Shown here in pieces: positions 31,001-46,000 of a stretch of 64,000 nucleotides of DNA. Positions within the stretch are counted from its first letter, which is position 1. Every line of letters starts with the position of its first letter. The translations under genes and the position numbers were made by a program. Source of the DNA: Aspidapion aeneum (lineage: Eukaryota; Arthropoda; Insecta; Coleoptera; Brentidae); the NCBI GenBank assembly GCA_963576565.1, contig OY755039.1, positions 130,961,140 through 131,025,139 of the forward strand. The letters run 5' to 3'. The notes below the pieces were generated by a model. The model was not told where the DNA came from, ran no database searches, and was given only the letters and a program-made list of their open reading frames with translations.

Positions 31001-34000
31001 CATCAGTCCTTACTAGTCCTGATCATCAGTCCTTACTAGTCCTGATCATCAGTCCTTACTAGTCTTGATCATCAGTCCTTACTAGTCCTGATCATCAGTC
31101 CTTACTAGTCCTGATCATCAGTCCTTAGTAGTCCTGATCATCAGTCCTTACTAGTCCTGATCATGAGTCCTTACTAGTCCTGATCATCAGTCCTTACTAG
31201 TCCTGATCATCAGTCCTTACTAGTCTTGATCATCAGTCCTTACTAGTCCTGATCATCAGTCCTTACTAGTCCTGATCAGCCCTTACTAGTCCTGATCCGT
31301 CCTTACTAATCCTAAGCAGTCCTGATCAGTCCTTACTACTCCTGATCAGTCCTTAACAATTCTTACTATTATTAGTTAAAAAAGGACCATTGGTGCCAAG
31401 AGTTTCTTATCGCACCCACTTCTCTGCTCAGGTATGAAGTTAAAAAAGTGACTTTTAAAACCTAACTTCAAAAACAAATGCCTAACGAATTCGCTACATC
31501 ATAGCTGTGATGTCAAATTAGTTCAGATGGAATTAGACTATAAGACCAATTTTTATATTTAGTTCCTACCAAGTCCATATGGGTGTTGTCAGGTCCTGTC
31601 AAGTTCTTATGGGTCTTGTCCGGTCCAAATTCTTACTGGTCCTAATCACTCCTTACAGGTCTTTATTATAAGTTCTGAGTAATCCTTACTGATCCTAAAA
31701 AAATCTATCAATACTTTATACAGGTCCTAATATAATTTGATTGATTGATTTGATAAAAAAGTTCCAAGTTTTAACCTACCTTAACCTAACCTTGCGGAAC
31801 CCCCCTAATATGCATTTTATAACTTATCTCGCTTTATCTTTAACCAAAATATTTTACCCCATTTTGATGGCACCCTGTATGTTCTAAAAATATTAATTTC
31901 TTTTTTATTAGGTATTCTAAAAATATATCTAAGGAGCGGTTAAAAGTTGAAGTTATTATGTAGGTACTCAAAATAAATAATATAAAACTTATTATTATTT
32001 TTTATAGATACTCAACAGGAGAAAATTGCAGAGGTTACACCTCAATGGATGTCCACATTTTTAACACTACCACCAATAGGTGGACAAAGCATCCTGTTAG
32101 CGATCTGCCATACTATGAAAATGATGACATCTTACCTTATAGAAGGTTAGCTACTAAGAATTTAGCATACAGCACAAGCCGCTAGGATTTTAAAATAGGC
32201 TGGTGTATTACTTTTATCTGTTAATGTTTTAAGCATAAACATCTTTCTTTTGTTTACTTTTGGAGTAAGAGAAACAGAAATTGCCATACAAAGCCTTAGT
32301 TCTTTAAATTTGTGACTACTATTACTATAACATAAAACCAAGTCTAGGCGCAGGCAATAGCTATCCCGTTATACATAGTTAAAACATTGTCAAAATGGCA
32401 CCGCCGCACAGTGTGACGAAATTGAAAAAAATGGACATCAATTATTTTAAATTAGCAAATGTTTGTATTGATATAATAATCATGAATATTGATAAAATTG
32501 AGCGAAAATATTTGTTTTATAGTATATTTTTAATTTATTTTTACACAGATTGTGGTATAATTTTGTTTGGAAACAAAAAAAAAATCCAGATTTAAGGCCT
32601 ACTAAAAATAAAACAGCATTTCTTTACCTAGTTCTAAATAATGTTAATCCGAATCATTATACTCATCCCCTCCTTCCATATTCATATCATCTAATAATTC
32701 CTGTGCTTCTGGATATAGTGAAACATTTTAGCTCACACTACTACTATACTATAGTAGTGTAAGGTATGGTGATCCTAATTTTTTCGAGAAAAAAAGTTGC
32801 TCCAATTTCAAATTTTTTTATATATCTTTGCGTTTCAGATGATTTTGAAACTTTTTTGTCGCGTTGTCTGTCTGTCTGTAACGACCAACGCGCATAACCC
32901 AAAAACCGCTTGCTCGATTTGAATGAAATTCGGTACCTTGGGTAGGTCTTGGGTCGAGATGGTCCCATTTAAAAATGAACAAAATCCACCAAACACAAGC
33001 CAAGTAAAAGGGTGGGGGTAGATTTCAAAAATTAGAGTTTAAGTGAAAATATGGCGTGTGTGATATTAAACGAAAGGTACTTGAGTCTGGAGTTAAACAA
33101 AATACATTTTAGTTTTTTTTTTAAAGGGTGAGGGTAGATTTCAAAAATTAGAGGCCAAAACATGGCTTCTGTGGTATCAAACGAAAGGAAATTGAGTCTG
33201 GAATTGAATAAAGTATGTTTCAGTTTTTAGTTATATTAGCCCATCACACATACACTATAACTATAATCTGTAGTGTAAGCTTAGGTGCCCATATATTGGC
33301 AGAGTATTTTTTCCAACTGTATTTTTGTCGAATCGATGAAAATAATGGGTCTGACGAAATTAACAAATTATGCAAAATATCTTTCATGTTTTGTTTTCTG
33401 CCAATTTTTCTGTATATATCACAATGCTATAAATAAATTCTTATCTTGATTCAAGCCAAGACAGTGAAATGTGTATAAAAATTATAATTGTTTATTTACC
33501 TTGTTTTGAATCCCTAAGCTCACACTAGGTGCTATAGTTATATTGTACGTGTGAGGTAATTAAACTAAAAACAAACTGAAATATATTTTATTCAACTCCA
33601 GATTCAATTACCTTTTGTTTGATACCACACAAGCTATGTTTTGACTTAAACTCTAATTTTTGAAATCTACCTCCACCGTTTTTTAACTAAAATGTATTTT
33701 GTTTAACTCCAGACTCAAATACCTTTCGTTTTATATCACACACGCCATATTTTCACTTAAACTTTAATTTTTGAAAGCAAGCTTTTTTCTCAAATAAATT
33801 AAATGTAGTTTTTTAAACTCCAGACTCAATTACCTTTCGTTTGATATCACACACGCCTTATTTTCATATAAACTCTAATTTTGGAAATGTACCCCCACTC
33901 TTTTATTTGGCTTGCGTTCAAAGGATTTTGTTCATTTTTAAATGGGACGATCTCGATCCAAGACCCAGGCTAGGTACCAAATTTCATTCAAATCGGGCAA

Positions 34001-37000
34001 GCGGTTTTTGTGTTATGCGTTGGTCGTTACAGACAGACAGACAACGCGACAAAAAAGTTTCAAAATCATCTGAAACGCAAAGATATATAACAAAATTTGA
34101 AATTGGAGCAACTTTTTTTCTGGAAAAAATTAGGATCACCATACCTTACACTACTATAGTATAGTAGTAGTGTGAGCTAAAATGTTTTACTATCTATACT
34201 ACAAAAAAAAATAAAAATCCATGTTAGGGCTTTTACTATGTTTACTAAAAATCCAATATTGATTGCTCCTAGTCTTGCGTTTATGTTTTTGAAAACTATT
34301 TAAAAAAATAGTATCTCTAATCGGCGGACTAATGGGTTAACCAAAAAAGTTGGTAACCATAATATTTTTACAATTTTAATTTGTCTTCTATTTCATAGAT
34401 ATGGTCATGCAGCTGTAGTGTACAAAGAGAACATCTACATTTGGGGAGGTCGGAACGACCGATCTTCATGCAATACCCTCTTTAAATTTGACACTTTTTG
34501 GCATTGCTGGACAGCGCCAAAGACTACAGGACCTACACCGTCAGCCAGGTGAATAAACATTTTAAATCCACTTTCACACTTTTTTGCATTTTTGTTATTT
34601 CAATTCAATTTTGCCCTTGCCTTGCTTATACTAATATGAATAAAAGGAAAATGCAATCCTTTAATTATGCCTACCCATCAAATTCTGTAAACTTAATAGT
34701 TTGCAGAGATTTGTGCATTGTTAATTATTCAAAGGTATTTATGTAAACCTCGAAAAGACGGAGTAACGCCAGAAATATTTAAGTACAGTGGTAAAGCTAT
34801 ACTGCCGTCATAAGCAAAAACACAGTAAGTAAATTTGATATCTCACAGTCTAGGGTAACACTCTATTCAAAATATATTATCTCAGATTGACTGTGAAATA
34901 TCAAATATACTTACTGTGTTTTTGCTTATGACGGCAGTATAGTTAATACCCTCCATATGAACCGAACCGAACCAAACAACTGGAAAGAATCCATAACCAT
35001 TATTCTACACAAGAAATGCGATAGAGCAGACCTAAAAAATTATGGACCTATAATACCAGTCCTAAATGTAATTTATAAGCCTCTTACCAAAATATTAACA
35101 GATAGACTAACAACAAAATTTGACGGATATCAATCAAAAGAACAAGCATTAACCATGAAAATCCTAGTAGAACGAGCCAACAAATACAACATTCCACTGT
35201 ATATGGCGTTTATATACTTTAAAGTAGCTTTAGATAGCATTGAGCACTGGGCAGTAAAAGCATCTTTAATTAATAACGGAATACTTAGATCACAGATACA
35301 CAGACTTGAATGAATGAATTTATCAATATATACATATTCATACTTCAAGAAAACGTGCTTTTTATTTACCTACAGTTTATATGAGATTAGATGAGACCTA
35401 CAGTAGGTTACAATCAGGTTTGCCCATAAAAAGGTTAATTTATGAAAAATTATCTTTGCACGCCCCTGATTGTGCTCAGTGGTTATCTAGGGTACAATGC
35501 TGTACAAGGTTCGAAAGAGTCATTATCTGGCTAGCCTCTTACGAAATTTGGTGGCTATAGGTCGAATCGGGTAGTAGTCAAAAAAATCATATGTCAGAAA
35601 CTCAAAGAAAAATTTTAAAAAATGAGAAATAACTTTTTTTGGCTGTAGCTGACTGTCATTTAATCTATTTTATTGAGGATTAAAGACCACCCATATAAAA
35701 TACGCAAAGAGCAATTTCGAAGTCATAGACTACAGTGTGTCAACAACCGATACTTTGATGAATGAAACGATGTAGTAAACGCGCGCAACATAATAATTTT
35801 CAAAAAAAAGGTGGACTCATATTTAAATACAAACTCAACATAAAAACTTATCAGTTCTTTCTTTATCACTGCTTAAATTGTAGACATTGGGTTTTGAAAA
35901 AAATTGTTTATTTTGGTTATATTTTCATTTTACTTCTTAAGCTTAAGAATCTATATTTTTTTAATTTACGATGCTCTTGTAATAATTTTTTATTTTGTGC
36001 TGTAATAGGATTTATTCCTCTGCACATAATTAAATTGTAATAATAATACTAATAATTTTTTATACATGCTACCACTATGAACAATTTGAATTTAAACTTC
36101 TTCCTATGAATCAACGCCTAAGTAAAATATAAGTAAAATATATATAGGTTGGAAAAACATTATTTAACATTAGCCAGAGGCGCCATCTACCGAGATACGA
36201 GAGAAACAAAAAATCAAAAGCAGGCAAAAACACTGCTATACGATATCGATCAATGAAAAGATCGAATGCAAATAAAAGAAAACAACTATAGTCCGTGACC
36301 TACGACAGCTCTTTGTCTTTCAGGCCGGATCAACACAGATTGCATTTTTACCCGTCTTCAAGACAGTGAGCGTCAATCAACGGAATTTTTAAGCCAAATA
36401 ATACTAACAAACGTGGAATTTCGTACCCGTGAATTTAAAAATCAAACAAGTTTCGTGGTTAATCGGGCAAAAAGGAGTTTTTTTGTTTCCCTTATATTTT
36501 TCCGTGGGTAGCCTGAAAGCTTAACCTCACGGGGGTCCAAGATCTAATGGACACTTAATAAGTGTTGACAGTTAACCGTTTCGTCCTTATGGGACTCCTC
36601 AGAACACTGCTTCCGTTGATTGACGCTCACTGTCTTGAAGACGGGTAAAAATGCAATCTGTGTTGATCCGGCCTGAAAGACAAAGAGCTGTCGTAGGTCA
36701 CGGACTATAGTTATTTTCTTTTATTTGCATTCGATCTTTTCATTGATCGATATCGTATAGCAGTGTTTTTGCCTGCTTTTGATTTTTTGTTTCTCTCGTA
36801 TCTCGGTAGATGGCGCCTCTTGCTATAGTTCGCTTACTAATTACATTCAATTAGAGACAAAACCGTCTGATTATTTAACATTATTCATTTTTAGGGATGG
36901 GCATACCGCTTGTGTTTGGAAACACTACATGTTCATATTTGGCGGATATGAAGAAGAAACGGACTTGTTTGCTAAAGCTGTATTTTATCTTGATTTGGAA

Positions 37001-40000
37001 AAAATGCATTGGTCCTATATTGATTGTAGCGGTAATAACAACTTTATTTATTTGGATTATTTTAATTTGATTTTATTGCAATATTTTCACGAAGCTCACA
37101 GCCTCAAGCGATCAAAAGGCGCTTAAAGGCGATTGAAAGCGATCTCACGAGTGTATGAATTCTTAAATGAGTGAGCAGTACTCCCTAAAAATGGGGTGAA
37201 ACTCGAACTGCGCATGCGATCACACTAGATTTCCGTGTATCCATTGGTCCTGGACTGAATTCTCATTCTCACCAATTTAAAGAATTAATACCCATGTCAC
37301 GAATAAGGGGCATTACCTCAAAAAAACTTCCATCTTTGGAATCTAAGGTAACAAGCTGAATTTTTGCAAAGACCTTTGTTTTACTGTTCTAATAAAATAC
37401 CAAAAAATCTCATATGCTCATACGTGTGTGTCTTGAGATATCGTACGTCAAAGGTTTAATTTTCGTACGATCAACCGTTTAAGTTATGAAGATAACTGGC
37501 ATTACCGGGACGCGTATTTACGTTTCCGTGCTCATTTCACGTCGGCGCGGTTTTGAATTAGACACGGAAATGTTACAATATATTTGGGTTTAAATACGTA
37601 TTGATTTTAAGAGTTTTGATCTCGAAATGAGCATGGATCTGTAAGAGAACATCGCTAAATTAAACTATTACAAAAGCGTATTCAACTGTCAGGTTAAAAC
37701 GCTAACATAACGAAAGCTAATCAATCAAATCTAACCGAACCGAACCAAAGCAAACCGAACCAATAATTTTTTTCAAAAAAAAAACTTCTTTCCCGGGATC
37801 CTAGGGGGTGTGAATAGTGTTGTATTTTAGTTTGGTTAGGTTAGGTTTGGTTCGGTTTAGTTAGGATCGGTTCGGTTCGGATTCACGTCCTCTAGGATCC
37901 CGGGTAGGAACTCAGGAAAGTTTTTTTTTTTTAAATAATTATTGGTTCAGTTTGCTTTGGTTCGGTTCGGTTAGATTTGATTGAATAGCTTTCGTTAGGT
38001 TATGTTTTTGAAACTTTCTATTTTCATGTGGTTAGAAATCAAGTGAAAATCATTTAAATCATTAAAATTTATTAATAACAGAACAACATCTGTCGTCGTA
38101 GTTGCCGGTGTAAGACAATGAACACTGAACTTTGCAGGTATAGTTAATGGAAGAGTGTTCTTCAAATGACAAAGAATTTCAAAATCTTGAGTAATATTAG
38201 TATAAATACTTTTAAACTGCTCCATAATTTTCATATTAACAAACATATAACCTCAAAATCAAACTAATAAACAACGTGAATCCAAATTTAAGTTTCAAAT
38301 GTGCACTAATAAGTAAACCCGTGCGCTGCGTAATTCAATACAAATCCGTGCCTTGTTCGAGCCTCGGCGCCTTAAAATCAACACGCATTTGTAACCAAAT
38401 ATGTTGCAACATTTCCTTGTCTACTTCAAAACAGCGCTGCCGTGAAATCAGCACGGAAACGTAAATACGCTACCGGGACTAACCTGGACTGCAGGACTAA
38501 CTTAAGAATCCGGTTGATGCCACTCTGGCACCCTTGAGCATTTTGAAATATTCAAGATAGCGGCTAATTAAAGATAAAAAATAGAAAACAAAAAAGTTTT
38601 TCAAAATATAAAAACAATAGCTATTATTTGAAATGAATCTTAAGGAAAATCGTCCTCACATCACAAATTTCTGATAGGTTGAGAAATAAAAAGCATAGTT
38701 CGGATTAAATTATGCTTAATTTATTTGTAAAAACCATCAACCCGACGCGTTTCGGCTTTACTAGCCATTTTCAAGGGTTATAGAAGTTTCTAAAACCAAA
38801 ATTTTGGAAAACAAACAAACACTTATTATAATGCCACCATTATCCTATTATCCAGATTCATTTCAAATTGAAAAATGCTCCACGTAGGAGAGTTGGAATC
38901 ACAATCAATAGCTATTATGGTTCTATTAAACAAAGCTCCGACCCCTCTCCCCTCAGGAACATTGTCAAAAAAATACTGACTTTTTGAGAAAATATGTTGA
39001 AATAGAATTTAAACCCCATGAAAAGATCTCTCAAATAAGATATTTCCGAGCTACGTACGTACTACTCTTCTAGACATACGTACCCTTAGAGATTCTCAAT
39101 ATACACATTTCAATCAAACTAAATACACCAACATTTTTAAATTTAACCAATTTTCTCAGAAACAAAGACTTTTAGAAAGAAAATTATAAAAAACTGTTTT
39201 GTAATTAATTAAATTTTCATTTAAAATGTGTATCACTCAGTGCAGTTTAGATTGTGAGTAATGCTCCATTGGCGTCCATAAATTAAAAACATATTTAACA
39301 AAATACATTATTTGTTTATTGCGGTTCTCGCAGAAAGTAAGCATTTCTATGTATTTTATTTTAGATACTTAAATTTTCTGTCGAATGATGTATTCCGAAA
39401 TGGCCATTAAGCCCCTCTTCATAGTTGATATCCTAAGGCTGGATGCCCCTTGTGGACAATGCCGGGATATGCCGCATGCGTTTTAGACATAATCCCGTCA
39501 ATTTTTTTTTTGACGTGGTTAAGCAAGTGTGACTGGAGTGTTTTTAGTGTGTGTTTCGCTACCTTTATATCTATATTAACTTATCTTTTTTTACCAATAT
39601 TGTTCTAAAGGGGATGGGACAATTCGCCGCGGCCGATTCGCCGCGAGACAATTTGCCGCGGCTGATTCACCGTGGGACAATTCGCCGCGAGATTTTTTTA
39701 AATGATATTACCATTGGCAATTGTTTAAACAGTTTTATTTAGCTTGACTTCATATAATATATTTGTTTATTTGTTTGATCATAACTTTTTCAAACTTTAT
39801 CAACTAGTTATTTGGTGGTTAGTATAATACAATTCAACATTTTTTTTATTAGAAAAATAAATAAAATAGTGGATTTTCCTATTTATGAACCGATTTGCCT
39901 CAAACTTGAAACATCGCGGCGCTTAAGGTAACTTAATACAATTTTTGACTTAAATTTAAAAAAATGAAAATGGTGGATCCAAAATGGCGGATTTTCCCAT

Positions 40001-43000
40001 TTATAAACCGATTTGCATTAAACTCGGAACTTTGAGATCTTTCAGCTCGCTGATTATTATTTTTAACTAAAATTTACAAAAAATCAAAATGGCAGTTCCA
40101 CAATGGCGCACTTTCTTCTTTATAAATCGATTTGCCTCAAAATTGGGGGGGGGGGCTGATTTCTCTGGGGGAGGGGGCGAAGCATGATGGCGAATTTTAT
40201 ACTCTTTAATCTTTTTATTCATGAAATATGTGAAAAATATCTAAAAAAGTCTTAGGCTTGGGGGGGGCCTAGGCCCCGAGGAATCCGCCATTTTCAGGTT
40301 TTGAAATTTAGATTAAAAATTGTATTGAGTTACCTTGCTTTAAGTTTGAGGCAAATCGGTTTATAAATAAGATAGTGCGCCATTGTGGAACCGCCATTTT
40401 GATTTTTTAAAATTAAGTTAAAAATAATAATCAGCGACCTGAAAGATCTTAAAGTTTCGAGTTTGATGCAAATCGGTTCATAAATGGGAAAATCCGCCAT
40501 TTTGGATCCGCCATTTTATTTATTTTTCTAAGAGAAAAAATTGTTGAATTGTATACTAACCCCAAATACCTAGTTGGAAAAGTTTCAAAAAAGTTATGAT
40601 CAAACAAATCAACAAATATATTATATGAAGTCAAGCTAAATAAAACTGTTTAAACAATTGCCAATGGTAACATCATAAAATAAAAAATCTCGCGGCGAAT
40701 TGTCCCCGCGGCGAATCGGCCGGCGGCGAATTGTCCCGCGGCGAATCAACCGCGGCGAAACGGCCGCGGCGAATTGTCCCCTACCCGTTCTAAAACATAC
40801 CATGTATTGAAATTTTTAGGGGAAGAAACGCCCGGATACGAACCCACCTTAAGAGATTTCCATACGACAGTGTGTATAAAGGATAGAATCTATTTGTTTG
40901 GTGGCAGAGGCACAGCGGTACATATGGATATGCTTGGCAATTCGACTATAGAGACATATTGCAACAAGGTTAGTTATTTTATTTTACTGAATAGTTGCTT
41001 GTTACTCCTGTGAGGTAATCACATTGCAATTTTATATTAAGTTTAGGGTTATTTGTAAACAAATTTTTAAAGAGCAACGGTACACTTAGAGTCTGTTTAG
41101 ATACGCGAGATTTGAATAAAGTGGTTCTCGAAATGGTACACAGGGATCTTTATCAAAAACCACTTAGTATAAATTTATACATCTCTACTTCTTACGGTAA
41201 ATATCAGTTTCTTAGGTTTCCTTTTGGGATCATCTAATGCACCAGGAGTTTTTCAACGGCATTTCAAATAATTTTTTAATATATATGTGGATACACTGAT
41301 TAATTTTTGGGATCCTCAAAGCTAGAACTAAAAGCGTTTTAGATTTTGGGGGCTGAGTGGAACAGCGTGCTTCGGTAACTGGCAGGCACCGTGAACTCTG
41401 ACCTTTGCCACAGTTTTTAGTGTCAGATAACAGTGTGGCGACTTTAAAAGGAATACTGTCTCTAGCTGGTTAATATTTGGTTTTTTGGAGAAAACAAAAA
41501 TGTTTTTTAAAATTTCGATGACTTTTTAAAATGCTGGTATTTGCTTCTTTATTTTTTTGAACTTAAAGAATACTTAAGGTAATAAAATATTCCTTCATTT
41601 TAAGAGCTTACGTCATAAAATTTTATTTCAAAAGGCCATAAAAAGTAATCTTTTTTTTCCGAAGTTATAAAATTTTGAAAAATTGGTCAGAAAATTTTAC
41701 AAAAAAATCGACTTCTGTTGTTGGTAAAATTTGAAAAAAAAATATGAATGTGTTTTTTTGTTTTTTTTTTGTTTAATTTTATGTTAGGAAAATTCCAGAT
41801 TTATTAAATTTCAATATTTTTAAATTAAAATTAAAGTTTTTACTAACCACTTTCACCCTAGACCATTGTCATGTATACTCTTTTCAAGAATTTCTAGGTA
41901 CACTTGACATCATCTTGACGCTTATTTAATTTTAGTAGGTATAAATTACGAACCTTTTTGAAGTGTTTATCATAACATTAACCTCACTTTGTAATATATC
42001 ATTTAAAAAGAAATTGTCTTATCCTCAATAAAGAATAAAGGCACATTTTTTTTCTGAAAATCTTAGAAAAGATATTTAAATATGCAAGAGAAACTGATTA
42101 TTTCAGTTATTTTTGAAAATAAGTTTATATTAGTACGCCCCTGAAGCCTTAAATATGGCAACAACCCGACATTTTAATAAAGTTTTTAAAAGAAAATGTT
42201 ATCTTCTACAATAAAGTATACTACATATTTTTTCCTAAAAAGTGTAGTTTTTGAGAAAATTTTGAAAAACCTATAATAAACATGTTTTTTCTAAATAATC
42301 CCAATTTACGTAAGCCACTGAAGAGCTACTTGCTTTTCCTAACCTTATTGACCAATACATTGTTGGAAAGGGAATTTTATTCTCCACAAAAAACTGTTCT
42401 TTGCAATTTTTGATAAAAAGGTTAGTTTTCGAGAAAATTGCATAAAACTGAAAGAAAAACAAGTTTTTGGGGGTTTGGGGGGGATTTTCTCCGTCCCTAT
42501 CGATTTTTCGAGTTGGCAACAGAGATATTCGGATTCAGCGGGGTTAAATTAGGGGGAAATGGTCTGTTGCCAAAAAGTAATATGATTTGCTTCTAGACCG
42601 AAAACGGAAAGCCTTTTAAAATAATATGCTCTGACTATATATATATTTAAATAAAAACATTATTTCATTTCTTTCGGTGCAATTTGGAGTTGTTTTAATT
42701 TCTTTAACTATAATTTTTATTTTTATTAAATCCTTCTCAAAAATGTGTTCTAGTAAGCATAAATAATATTGAAATACTTTATTAATTTTTAAAGGATATG
42801 GCATTGGGCCCATTATTCTTGGCGTCCATCAGATTTCGTTTATATTACAATATGCTATTCTCCTTTCTTAAACAAGCATTTTTTCTAAATTATATTTTTG
42901 TGTCAGTCTTCTGAGAAAACCAGAAATTCGATTTCAAAGTATTAACATTTTTGATAAATAGATCAGTATATATACATATATAGATCATATGTGGTTAACT

Positions 43001-46000
43001 TAACACAAACACAAAACTGAGGACACAATACTAAAAAAATTAAAGCTTTAAAGAATACAATTTTTAAGTGAATGTTAGTAAAAGTAAAAAAAACTTAAAT
43101 ATTATACAGTGTTCAACCTTTACTCTATTTTTTTAGCGAGCAGTATATAATTTAGTCAATGACACAGAATGTCCCATATTTGGGATAATTTAACAAAATT
43201 TATTATGAACATTTTTATAATGTTATAAAAGATTTTGTAAATTTTCGTGGTAGTTTTTTGAAAATGGTACGTTTTAGGTTTGGTATCTAAATATGCACAC
43301 CTTCACATGGCACTGCTGTCAAGCGAAAGGAGATATTCCAGTTGGAAGAAGAAGTAACTCGGCCTGTAAGTACACACATTCGTTTTTGGTTGATAAATAT
43401 TATGTAATATTATTAGCCATTTATAGGATTCAGTATAAAATAGTATCAAATTTTAGTACACCGCCCCTGAGAGAAAAAATTATGAATACAAATCAAATAA
43501 TACATAATAACTTAAAACTATCTTTGTAGATGCATTACAAGATGCTCAATCTCTTAAAATTGTGTACTATGCCAACTTTACGTCAATAATGAGATATGGG
43601 ATAGTTTTCTGGGGTGCTAAATCTGATATTCAACAAGTCTTTGTCGGACAAAAACGTATAATTAGGGTTATGAATAACATAAAATAAAATGACAGCTGCC
43701 GAGGAGTTTTTAAAGCTCCGAATCTAATAACTATTTATGGAATTTCCATCTGAGTGTCTTATGTTCCTTTTTAACAACAAAGATCAATTTGACAACTTAA
43801 ATACTAACCATGAATATCCGACTAAAACTAGTCTACTATATACTCGAATCTATTGTCACATTATTTGCTGGATTTTAGTATGGTTTTTTGAAGTACCCTG
43901 AATTTGTTGAAGATTGTGGGGGTGGCTCAACAATTTTTTTGTTTTTTCTTTTTGACAAAATTTCGTTGTATGTTTCTTTTACAGGTACATGTAGAGACAT
44001 ATTTTTGAAATAAAGCTTTGTTCTATTCTATTCTATACCGTAGTAAATACGAATCAATATTTAAATATTAGCAAACCGCAACTTAAATTGGAATCTGTTA
44101 CACTCGGTCAACACCAACTTCTCTAAATAATTAACATATAATATATAACGAAAAGCTGTCAAATGGTGTAAACTGACTTACTCCAATTTTATTCGATATT
44201 CTCTAGTGCCTTGTGGAGGTTTAAATATGGATGCCATTTTTAAACCAAAACTTATTTTCTTTTTTATTTATTTGTAAGTTTTGTGTAGATATTGTAACAA
44301 CAAAAAAAAAAAAGATTTGAGAAATAAACATTTTAAAAATTATTCATTTAAGTAATAAATAAGTGAAACCTTCAACCAAAATGTAGACTGGTCAAGACTA
44401 TGTATGTTAGTAGGGCGATTCCACAGAAAGTGCGGATATGTTTTAAACATTTTTATAGGTTATCAAAATTAGTCTTAAATTAAAGCCAACACTTCTTAGC
44501 TTATGATCTTGAGTAAGGATATCATATAGTTTTTCTATTTTCCCAAAAAATCCGAAGAAAAAAGCATTAAAGTAATTTATATAAAAATATCCATTATTTT
44601 AGCTTAAAGATAAACATCTCAAAAAACTGTTTTTCCTTAAGCTTTTGATATTAAACAATAAATTAACCATATCGTAGTACCATATACAACAAATGTACCA
44701 ATTTTCATGCCAAAGTTCGCTTGTTTGTACTTGGTTTAGCCTAAAAATGCATGGCATGATAAACTGTTGTCACACACGTAACGAAAACAGAAATAAAAAT
44801 GAATAACTCGGAAAATAGGCATTAATTAAATGCAATTTTTCTTGTCAAAAGCCAACACATTTATGAGATACCAGAAACAAAATTTAAAAAAATTGCATGA
44901 TTTTTTTCATCACACACGTAACGAATATTTTAACTTTTGCAATAAAATGCAATATTTTCTAAGTAATAATTTTGTTTATTCAGTTTTCGCCTTAAATGTC
45001 TATTCTTTGAGTAATTCTAAAAGGAATGGTTTGTATAGTCATTGGCGTAAATAAAAAACAACATAATTATATTATTCGTTGTGTTCATCTGCGGAATGCT
45101 CCTAGACCTAATAATGTTATTCCAGTTAGGCCTAAATTGGCCCTTACTTCTACAAATAACAGTGTCGAATTTCAACAAAGTTGTGTAAAATTTACTTAGT
45201 ACATGGTAACATTCTTATGAAAAAATTATATTTACAAAAAGGTTTGACGTATCTTGAAATCTATTTTAGACCTATGTTTATAAGAACCTCTCTTATAAGA
45301 GAAAACTTTTTGATATGCTCGGACATAAAAGAAAAGACTAAAAATACTATATTTGTATTTCTTAATTCTTAATAAGTTGTTTGAGATAATTTTTACAGAA
45401 GGTCAAAAGGAAGATGTGATAACTTTTAGTGATGGACCATCATCGGAATTCAAAAATGAATACTTACTTCCATTTTTAAAAGACAAATTTTAAGTTAATT
45501 TTACATGGAAGTATTTTTGCACAAACCGCGGCAAAGGTGTAGTAGACGGTATAGGAGGACGCGTAGAATCTTTGGTTTGGCAACTATCTTAATCTAAAGA
45601 TGAAAAATTGGTAGTCCAAAATTTGCTCGACTTTTATAAAGCTGCATCAAGTGTTTAAAATCAACTTCTTTATGAAGACAACAACAGCAGATTACCATTT
45701 ATAAAACTAAATAGGCCTAACCCAAAAAATTTGAGTAAGAAGTTATTTGGTCAAGTAATTATGAAGTTTTTGTCTAGTTATAGTTCTTTTTAAAAATAAA
45801 ATACTATTAGCTGTTACTTTCTGTATTTTTTCATTAGTCACACACGTAACACGTTGTTGTCACACACGTAACTCACTTTTAATTTTATAAATAAAATAAT
45901 AAAATGCATAAAGGGGTATTTAAATATAAATCTTATTGTACAAAATATTACCAAGTATTAATTAAAAAATAAAAGTTGAATAAAGTATTTGGCAGTTCGC

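Noticed and set aside
26398..31300. 23-bp repeats as a CRISPR array
   Set aside because: The repeats are contiguous without spacers, and the DNA is eukaryotic.
35762..36040. 92-codon ORF as a small gene
   Set aside because: Phe/Leu/Ile-rich reading of AT-rich intron DNA, with no motif or splice context.
38276..38464. ORF of 62 codons
   Set aside because: Lies inside the right arm of foldback B.
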